Shown: piece after piece, positions 13,450-19,737 of the stretch
Layout of the letters: each line of letters opens with the position of its first letter
Position numbering within the stretch: position 1 is the first letter of the stretch
Source of the DNA: a virus
IMG/VR virus record: IMGVR_UViG_3300046004_000055
Location: 1 to 25,551 of that record
Length of the DNA stretch: 25,551 nucleotides
Strand: one strand, 5' to 3'
The notes under the pieces: model-generated
The model's database searches: none
Seen by the model: the letters and a program-made list of their open reading frames with translations, nothing else
Told to the model about the DNA's origin: nothing
Program-made: the position numbers and the translations under genes

Positions 13450-15206
13450 TAAACAATACCACCACTTGGGACAATCTCTAAGTTAGTGGAGATTAGATAT
13501 GGAACCTCATTGTCTTCAAGATCTACAGTGGCAGCCGATGCAGCGTTTGTAGTATTAAATTTTTCTACGGTTACGTCTAGTACTCCAGGAAGAACTTGTG
13601 CTGCAGATATGACGGAGGACAATGGTATGGCTCTACCAAAAGTATTGTTAGCAAAAGTAAACAACCCAGAGGTCCCTAAGAAAGCTTGGTATACGGATAG
13701 CTTAACATCTGCCTGCTTATAGGCGGGTTTTGCAGTCACATTTAACTTTAAGTAAATTGGTTTATACACAGGGGGTTGGATAGTAAGTGTTGTTCCTACC
13801 ATGATTTTATCAGCCATGTACTTCGCAACCTCAGACTTAAGAGTATTCCAAGATGTTGTAGTAGTTAAAGACGTTGCGGTGCCACCTGATACAAAGCTTC
13901 CAGTAGCCGCGTTTACAATGGTAAAGCTAGTCGTTGTAGGTACAGAAGCAATAGCTACTCCTGATAGATTGTACGCGCTTGGAGTCATGCCTGTTATAGT
14001 TACATTCTGACCTTCGTAAAAACCATGCGCTAAGGTAGTTGTAAAGGTAATTACTCCAGCTGCGGGCACAGCGTTACTTACTGCCGCGACTGCGCTGACT
14101 AAACCAGGAGTTGCCGAGTTATCATTTTGAGACTGTACGTACATGCTGATCGATGAATAGACAGAAGAAACTGCGTTTACTTTACCAGCTTGCGGCACTA
14201 AAAGTGCCAAGTCTTTATGGTCAGCTAGTGTAACAGCTCGGCGCCGTGTAGAGATTGAGGCCTTAATCTTTGACCGTAGTTGTGTTAGCCCGTCACCATC
14301 AGCACCACCGTATGCAGCAGCCTCGTTAGAAACTGTAAGTGCAGTAACAGCTTCTGGGTCAATATTTCCAGGTACGAAAGTAACTTCTTTAACTGCTAGT
14401 GCCTTAACATTTCCTGAAGCGCCCGCACTTGTTTTATACGTAGCGCTGATTAGCTGACTTGCTGGTGGGATGGCGCCGTTTACGCCGTCTCCAAATGCTA
14501 TGTATAAAGTACCATCCGCATTCTGTTTTGTAGTAAATACGTTATCTGTTGGTCCCCACTCGTAAAGGTTATCTTTGTACACCCAAGAACTAAATGCGAC
14601 TCCTTGTCCAACGTATGCTGTTATAGAGCTGCTAATTATATTAGAGTCTAAGATAATAAATTGTTGGCTTGCTTTTCCTGTAGAGGTTCCTAGGCTTGCT
14701 GGAAGAGGTTTATTGTAGGTACTGTCAATAAGGTCAGGACGATCTGTGTTAACTGTTTTACCTTCTTCACAACGCAGGGTAATACTATCTCCTGCGGGTA
14801 CTGCAGTAGCAGACTGCTTTGTTTCAAAGTAAACTTGATAAAATGGGCCGTACGATAGGGGCGCCATTACCTGCGTACCTATAGGAATGCTAATAGCAGC
14901 GTCACTAATGTTAATAAACTTTACGTAAACTTCCGCAGGGGTAGGCCCTGAAGGTACGTAGTCAAATAGTGAAGCGTAGGCTAGTAGTGTTTCTTTTTTA
15001 ATAGCAGTATCGATAGATGTCTCATTTGCAATTCTATCTAAGTAGTGGGACATGATGTCTCCCATGTACGCAAAGGATTCTACCATCACGTTACCAAGAT
15101 CTGAGTAGTCTGTGGGATCCCAGGTTGTACCTGTTCGTTCTCTTACGAGGGCGATAAGGTCGGCCCTTAAAGCCGAAAAGTCTCTTGATGTATAGTCAAT
15201 TTGCAT
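13449..15206 (-). CDS. Baseplate J-like protein (wedge component)
   Basis: This 585-residue baseplate wedge protein belongs to the P2 gpJ/T4 gp6 group. Signatures are YTSRDFSALRADLIALV at the start, LGNVMVESFAYMGDIMSHYLDR (37-58), the strand-loop IAFGDGVNGAIPP (236-248), and the late block PIYLKLNVTAKPAYKQADVKLSV. An extra domain of about 80 residues (365-448) interrupts the region before TSWNTLKSEVAKYM. It includes TTLAHGFYEGQNVTITGM and ends with a GSFVSGGTA block, a beta module seen inserted in many unrelated phage structural proteins. The ATG at 15206 has GGAG six bases upstream and is two bases after the gp25-like gene. The end overlaps the next gene by one base. Confidence 0.9.
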   Translation of the reverse strand: MQIDYTSRDFSALRADLIALVRERTGTTWDPTDYSDLGNVMVESFAYMGDIMSHYLDRIANETSIDTAIKKETLLAYASLFDYVPSGPTPAEVYVKFINISDAAISIPIGTQVMAPLSYGPFYQVYFETKQSATAVPAGDSITLRCEEGKTVNTDRPDLIDSTYNKPLPASLGTSTGKASQQFIILDSNIISSSITAYVGQGVAFSSWVYKDNLYEWGPTDNVFTTKQNADGTLYIAFGDGVNGAIPPASQLISATYKTSAGASGNVKALAVKEVTFVPGNIDPEAVTALTVSNEAAAYGGADGDGLTQLRSKIKASISTRRRAVTLADHKDLALLVPQAGKVNAVSSVYSSISMYVQSQNDNSATPGLVSAVAAVSNAVPAAGVITFTTTLAHGFYEGQNVTITGMTPSAYNLSGVAIASVPTTTSFTIVNAATGSFVSGGTATSLTTTTSWNTLKSEVAKYMADKIMVGTTLTIQPPVYKPIYLKLNVTAKPAYKQADVKLSVYQAFLGTSGLFTFANNTFGRAIPLSSVISAAQVLPGVLDVTVEKFNTTNAASAATVDLEDNEVPYLISTNLEIVPSGGIV

Positions 15207-15208
15207 GG

Positions 15209-15592
15209 TTACTCCATAGTTCCATCGTAATTAATTGTTCCCGTGCTTACTTGTATAGATGCCATATCGCCGCTAGGTAAACGTACGTGTACAGACACCT
15301 CTTGAAGTCCTAAAGAAGCAGCTGGTAGTATGACTTCTTCTACAGATACCTCGGGAATCCATCTAGCAACGGCTAAGTTAATTGCGCTTGGTATTGCTAC
15401 CGTCGCGTTGTTTTCATTTTCAAAAAGAGCAGTAGACCAATCTACTCCATATTCAGGGTAGAACGGACGTTGGCCCACTTGCGTAGAGAGCAGTGTAACC
15501 ACTCGGTCTAAAAATATTTTAGACGTATCAGAGGTAGACTCTATTACGCCGTTAACGGACATGGTAAATGGGAAGCTTATGGCTGTCTTCAT
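15209..15592 (-). CDS. gp25/gpW-like baseplate wedge protein
   Basis: The 127-residue protein has the family signature GQRPFYPEYGVDWSTALFE (40-58) and a C-terminal half in which VSVEEVILP and QEVSVHVRLPSG form the expected strands. T4 gp25 and P2 gpW join the wedge to the hub and help nucleate sheath assembly. Its place between the spike and baseplate J genes is the classical order. I chose the ATG at 15592: it gives an ATGA overlap with the spike gene and has GGAG seven bases upstream. The alternative ATG at 15610 adds only six residues that overlap the spike frame. There is no sign of lysozyme residues, consistent with the family being structural. Confidence 0.88.
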   Translation of the reverse strand: MKTAISFPFTMSVNGVIESTSDTSKIFLDRVVTLLSTQVGQRPFYPEYGVDWSTALFENENNATVAIPSAINLAVARWIPEVSVEEVILPAASLGLQEVSVHVRLPSGDMASIQVSTGTINYDGTME

Positions 15593-16137
15593 GATTGAAC
15601 TCCAATCCATACCGGATATTCAGGATCTCCCGCAGCAAACATTACCCATACTAACTGCCCTACACGAGGTAGAAGTCTATGTGGAGAGTGCTCAGCTGTC
15701 GTGTTAGTCTCTTGACTATCATTCCATTTTTCTGTCGTACTTGCTACCGTTTTATGCGGATGCTCTAGTTTACCACCACTAACGCCTGAGTGTGCGCCGT
15801 GCGATGCAGTAGTTGAGGCACTAAAAGAGTGCGTATGGGACTGAGTTCCCCCAGCCCCCGTAGTTCCTGAAACAGATATACTATGAGTATCGTGAGTACT
15901 TAATAGGGCTGCTACTTGTGCAGCAGTGTGGGCAATATGGTCAGGGTGATTAGAGTTACTAGTTATTGGTAGGCAAGGCGCTGCCCACCCAGTAATTTGA
16001 GTGCCGGTTGTTTGAAACACTTGGACCTGAATACGGTTCTTTTTTAATGGGTCACTGATTGATATAACCTTTGCTCCGTATAGCCCAAAGAATCTTAATC
16101 TTCCTTGAGGGTCTTGTCCGTAAACTAAATCTTTCAT
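15589..16137 (-). CDS. gp5/gpV-like OB-fold spike protein with histidine-rich insertion
   Basis: The 182-residue protein is split in an unusual way. Residues 17-56 (FFGLYGAKVISISDPLKKNRIQVQV, TGWAAPC) and 156-180 (LPRVGQLVWVMFAAGDPEYPVWIGV) are the two halves of the baseplate OB domain found in gp5 and gpV. Between them are about 95 residues with 13 histidines, including HTH (101-103), HPH (126-128) and HDTH (82-85), in a Ser/Thr/Gly-rich setting. HxH motifs bind iron in the needle tips of several phage spikes and fibers. No beta-helix follows the OB domain, so the inserted segment may itself form the needle. The gene overlaps the hub gene (TAATG) and the gp25-like gene (ATGA). Confidence 0.75.
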   Translation of the reverse strand: MKDLVYGQDPQGRLRFFGLYGAKVISISDPLKKNRIQVQVFQTTGTQITGWAAPCLPITSNSNHPDHIAHTAAQVAALLSTHDTHSISVSGTTGAGGTQSHTHSFSASTTASHGAHSGVSGGKLEHPHKTVASTTEKWNDSQETNTTAEHSPHRLLPRVGQLVWVMFAAGDPEYPVWIGVQS

Positions 16138-16745
16138 TATTGAACCACTCTCCCGCTACCCTTAGCAGCCCATTGTAGCGTACGTGAGACTGAGCTAAAG
16201 TCTGGGGGAGTAGTATCGGTAGCGCCCTCAACGTATGGGATTTCTGATGGAGACGTAGTTACCGCTGCTGTAGGAGCAACTAAGCCCGCATCTGGGTACA
16301 GACTAGATCCATTAACTGAGGTTGGGTTGTTTTGAAGTAAGGTGTCTACCGCAATTAGGGATTGATTAGCTAGATCAGCTTGAATATCTCGCACGTCCAG
16401 CCTAGACTTCATGGCCTCATCAATATCACCAAGAGTGTCTGCCCCCACCTCTAACTCCATCATGTAGGTAGTTGGTTTAGAACCAAACACGTGTTTAATT
16501 GATAAGACAGTCCAAAACCCTGATAAACCATTTGGTAGGCCATCTAGGTAGATAGGATCATACGGCTTTAAATCTGGGTTTCCTACAACCATCACACTTG
16601 CTCTGTGCTGATATCGGTTAGCATTAGCGTAGTCTTCAGCAATGTGCTTAGAATCCGTAAGACTTGTAGCAACTTCATAAACATGGTATTTTTTAAATGG
16701 GGCCGAAGGAGTAGTGTTTACGCTATCGTTTGAAAAATTATTCAA
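16137..16745 (-). CDS. Baseplate hub protein, C-terminal piece (gpD-like)
   Basis: The 202-residue protein has a core (about 35-105) with AEDYANANRYQHRASVMVVG, YDPIYLDGLPNGLSGFWTVLSIKH and TTYMMELEVGAD. This matches the last barrel of gpD/gp27-type hub proteins, where one long chain normally carries both halves. The rest (110-202) is a Ser/Pro/Thr-rich tail of unknown role. The only possible start is TTG at 16745, forming a TTGA overlap with the stop of the upstream hub gene. GAGGGG eight bases upstream supports initiation there. The next in-frame ATG would cut into the conserved core. Frameshift synthesis as one chain is disfavoured because a TAA stands directly before the TTG in this frame. 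Confidence 0.72.
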   Translation of the reverse strand: MNNFSNDSVNTTPSAPFKKYHVYEVATSLTDSKHIAEDYANANRYQHRASVMVVGNPDLKPYDPIYLDGLPNGLSGFWTVLSIKHVFGSKPTTYMMELEVGADTLGDIDEAMKSRLDVRDIQADLANQSLIAVDTLLQNNPTSVNGSSLYPDAGLVAPTAAVTTSPSEIPYVEGATDTTPPDFSSVSRTLQWAAKGSGRVVQ

Positions 16746-17596
16746 TTAAAGTACCCCTCACTTGGAGTAACAACACCAGAAACTGCAGCCGAAGGTTTAG
16801 TATATGGGTGTGTAACACTAATAACCTTACCAGTATTAGGGTCAATGCCTGTTATTACACGGTCTACTCTAACACCTGACTCTGGGGATTTGTCGGAAAT
16901 ACGTGGAGTAAACTTTACAATTGTGCCCCCATACCGGTCTGACTTTGTTATAACACCGGCAATTTCTTTGTTGTCTACGTAATTAAAATACGCAGCTGTT
17001 TTTTTACCGTTGTTAAAAATTTTAGTTTTAGATACAAAATAAATAGTTGTGTTGTCTGCTCTTAGGGCAAAACCTGTTTGATTAGCTAAGCGTCTAAGCA
17101 TTTGCCATTGGCTCTGCCCGGCCTGTACCCAGTCCTTTACTCTAGGATGTCGTTGAGTTATTGCCTCTAGGCCATTACTTTTAGCAATCTGAGTCAGTAC
17201 TTGGTCTGCGGTAATATTTTTGTATATCTTTTGATCTGGTTTTTTTAGTATGTATGATGCGCCCAAACAGATAATATCTGTGTTACCGCTTTGAACTGTG
17301 TTAGAAGTGTCTACAGAGTTTATGTACCCGTACCAAGTGCGGGTAATAGCACCAGCAGAAAATGTAAACACAACCGGGTCTTCTGAAATTAGGGCTTCTT
17401 TTTCTTCCAGTAGGTGCCCTTTAAAGTGCAGTACAAGTCGGTCGTGCTCATCCGCATCCATATATAGCTCAGCAGCTATAAGGATAAGGTTCATATCAGG
17501 AGCTTTAGGAAATGAAACGGTAAAATTACTGTAGAGAGGGGATCCAGCAGAGTGCCAGACAAAGTTTTGTTGCGCAGGTGTAGGACTATTTTCCAT
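16742..17596 (-). CDS. Baseplate hub protein, N-terminal piece (gpD-like)
   Basis: The 284-residue protein resembles the first two-thirds of late control protein D / gp27 hub proteins. It has a first barrel with the acidic MDADEHDRLVLHFKGHLLEEKEAL and VVFTFSAGAITRTWYGYINSV, then a helical part with ITADQVLTQIAKSNGLEA and QSQWQMLRRLANQTGFALRAD, ending in TTIYFVSK. The hub is a trimer that joins the tail tube to the spike. The family's final barrel is missing here and is encoded by the next gene (16137-16745), so the two polypeptides probably assemble together. The ATG at 17596 overlaps the LysM gene by 11 bases. Confidence 0.8.
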   Translation of the reverse strand: MENSPTPAQQNFVWHSAGSPLYSNFTVSFPKAPDMNLILIAAELYMDADEHDRLVLHFKGHLLEEKEALISEDPVVFTFSAGAITRTWYGYINSVDTSNTVQSGNTDIICLGASYILKKPDQKIYKNITADQVLTQIAKSNGLEAITQRHPRVKDWVQAGQSQWQMLRRLANQTGFALRADNTTIYFVSKTKIFNNGKKTAAYFNYVDNKEIAGVITKSDRYGGTIVKFTPRISDKSPESGVRVDRVITGIDPNTGKVISVTHPYTKPSAAVSGVVTPSEGYFN

Positions 17597-17867
17597 AAGG
17601 AATCCGTACTACTGTTCCCGGCTCAATAGAAAAACAATCATCGATCTCTGGATTTATATCTAGAATAACCCACCAAAATTTCGGGGAACTACCGTAGCGC
17701 TCTGCAAGATGCGCCATAGTATCTGTTTCTTTCCAAGTGTACTCCGCATAAGAGGTCGATACTCTTGTAGGAAACTTTCTAAACACAGATATTGCGTACT
17801 CATCAGTGTACTTTTGTTTAGTCTGAGCAAGAGGACCATCATAATATCTAGATACGCGCTCAATCAT
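17586..17867 (-). CDS. LysM-domain tail/baseplate protein
   Basis: This 93-residue protein has a LysM-like fold in its second half (43-90): YTWKETDTMAHLAERYGSSPKFWWVILDINP and a closing IEPGTVVRIP. Proteins of this type (P2 gpX, T4 gp53 C-terminal part) sit at the tail tube-baseplate junction and are encoded just before the hub, as here. The N-terminal 40 residues are polar and basic. I chose the ATG at 17867, with GGAG nine bases upstream and an 8-base overlap with the preceding gene. A TTG at 17891 would add eight residues and has no better SD. Despite the LysM fold a peptidoglycan-binding role is doubtful in this position. Confidence 0.82.
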   Translation of the reverse strand: MIERVSRYYDGPLAQTKQKYTDEYAISVFRKFPTRVSTSYAEYTWKETDTMAHLAERYGSSPKFWWVILDINPEIDDCFSIEPGTVVRIPYGK

Positions 17868-19737
17868 TTTGGGAATCTCCGTTATCTTCAACAGCAGTGT
17901 AGTTCTTATATTGAGTTACGTCTAGAGCACCCTGGCCTTTTTTGTCATCTCCGCTTGCTTTTAATGGGCTATAGGCAGGGTAACGAGTAAAGGATAAGTC
18001 TACTGTGCTAAACATAGGTACCATTTTATCAGTAAACATTACGTGGTTTACAGAAAATCCTGCTACCGACCCAAACACTCTAAAGTTATCGTTTAGGTAA
18101 AGCCAACATGGTACACCGGTTGTGTACCCAAAGTCTGCCGACCTTCCTTTATATGAAGGATTAAATAATAAGTTATTTTCTGTAGGGTTGCCATTAAGCA
18201 CTCTGTATAGAAATTCTATATCGTATTCAGTTCCACGGTTAAGTATTCCGTCTACTTCTTCTTGCTGAAGTTCTCGCGGATACCCTCTGTAGTTACTATG
18301 CTGCAAAGCAGTCATATCCATAACACGGTTTAGGTAGAGAGATAAATTTATAGTTTGGTTTCCAGCTAAAAGTACAGAGACGTCAGCTGCACCCAAGGTC
18401 CAGTCAATACTGTTATTAGCAGAAGTACTGTAGTTAAATGTGGTCGGGTTATACATAAACCTAAAGCCCCAAATCTTAGGGCCCTTATCATCGTACAACT
18501 CTATTTTACTATTATTTAAAGCTTTTGCAGAAGCAGAATCTTGAAATAAGCGTCCTCGTTCAAAATTAAGGGTGTTAAGGTAAGTTAAGTTTTTTACTTG
18601 GGCTGCAGTCAGACGCGTAGTCTCCCATGAGTTTACTTCGTTAGATATTAGGTCACCAAATGACATACTTCTACTAACAGTATGTGGGGGAGGATTCCAT
18701 CTTAGGTCTGCAGTAGGCGGCTTAGCTACAACAGCCACTGGTGGCTTGTTGTCTTCCGTAACACCGCCATTTCCCGAACCGCCATTTCCCGAAGTGCTTC
18801 CCGAGCAATCTCCCGATCCTGCAGCCATATTTTTTAACTTTTTTATTTGAGCCATAACTTCTGATGGCCAAACATTTTGGTCTTTTCCAGCTGATACAAA
18901 CTTTCTTTTGATCGGCGTAGCTAGTCCAGTACCGTCTGCTTTTGTTGTGTACAGGGTCATAAAAAACCCCGGTTTAGCAGACGATGTGGCATCAGTTTGA
19001 CTGTCTTCAAGACGAAGGCTATACCACAATTTGTCACAGCTGTTGTAAATAGTATACGGACTATTAGCACTTGCTGTTTTAAGGGACTGAGGAATTTTAG
19101 GGGCTTTAGGGGCGGTGCTAACTTTTAAAGTTGGGTTAGGCCCCTTCAGTGTAGGGTGTTGAGTACTGGCATTAGGATCAACATCTGTACCGGATGAGCC
19201 TGTAGGACAGCAGGTACTATCGTTAGTAATATCAATCTTGAATTTTACCGCGGCAAAGTCCCCTGTTTCTTTTGCCTTAAGCGTAAACATAAAAGCTACG
19301 CCTAGATTATGCGGGCTAACTCTGTCAGGAGATTTTACAGCACTTGCTATAATGTATTTGCCGAAATCAGTATGTTCTGCTTTTGTTTGAATTTTTCCTC
19401 TAGCAAACTTATTGTAACCATTCCAGGTGCTATCGATACTAAGCGTTACTAGGTCTCCGCTTAAGTTAGGGAGCCAATAGTGGTGGTTGTTCGCGTTGTT
19501 CTTCATGTAGACACGAACAAGGTATAAAAGCTCTGTACCTTTTTGGATAGTAGTTTTCTTTTTAGAGCTTACTAGGGTCTCAGCCTGCTCTTGCATCCAA
19601 GCATCGCCAGAAAACACAATTCTATTTGTAATAGCGTCATCAAGTGCTTTGGTTGCATCATCTGTAGCGCCGTGAAAACGACTAGCAATATCAAAGTTTT
19701 CCCAAATTTCTACCGTGTAATAGTATGAAAAAGACAT
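17860..19737 (-). CDS. Large tail protein with CIS-tube-like C-terminal domain
   Basis: The 625-residue protein has three parts. Residues 1-300 are beta-rich and not recognised, with a CC pair at 176-177. Residues about 305-350 are a Gly/Ser then Pro-rich linker (GSTSGNGGSGNGG, PPVAVVAKPPTADLRWNPPP). Residues about 355-590 form a second domain with WGFRFMYNPTTFNYSTSANN, LLAGNQTINLSLYLNRVMD, TEYDIEFLYRVLN, PCWLYLNDNFRVFGSVAGFSVNH and MFSTVDLSFTRYP. This matches the contractile-injection-system tube/initiator family (Afp7-like), whose members cap the tube near the hub. The gene's place between tape measure and LysM-hub genes agrees. It starts in TAATG after the tape measure gene. Confidence 0.65.
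   Translation of the reverse strand: MSFSYYYTVEIWENFDIASRFHGATDDATKALDDAITNRIVFSGDAWMQEQAETLVSSKKKTTIQKGTELLYLVRVYMKNNANNHHYWLPNLSGDLVTLSIDSTWNGYNKFARGKIQTKAEHTDFGKYIIASAVKSPDRVSPHNLGVAFMFTLKAKETGDFAAVKFKIDITNDSTCCPTGSSGTDVDPNASTQHPTLKGPNPTLKVSTAPKAPKIPQSLKTASANSPYTIYNSCDKLWYSLRLEDSQTDATSSAKPGFFMTLYTTKADGTGLATPIKRKFVSAGKDQNVWPSEVMAQIKKLKNMAAGSGDCSGSTSGNGGSGNGGVTEDNKPPVAVVAKPPTADLRWNPPPHTVSRSMSFGDLISNEVNSWETTRLTAAQVKNLTYLNTLNFERGRLFQDSASAKALNNSKIELYDDKGPKIWGFRFMYNPTTFNYSTSANNSIDWTLGAADVSVLLAGNQTINLSLYLNRVMDMTALQHSNYRGYPRELQQEEVDGILNRGTEYDIEFLYRVLNGNPTENNLLFNPSYKGRSADFGYTTGVPCWLYLNDNFRVFGSVAGFSVNHVMFTDKMVPMFSTVDLSFTRYPAYSPLKASGDDKKGQGALDVTQYKNYTAVEDNGDSQND

Noticed and set aside
16737-16750. 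Hub pieces joined by programmed frameshift
   Set aside because: In the second frame a TAA stands directly before the TTG, so slippage would have to occur on the last sense codon without a recognisable slippery heptamer; a TTG restart with GAGGGG explains it better.
18760-18815. Tandem CGCCATTTCCCGAA repeats as a regulatory repeat
   Set aside because: They encode the Gly/Ser-rich linker of the tail protein; codon-level repetition is enough to explain them.
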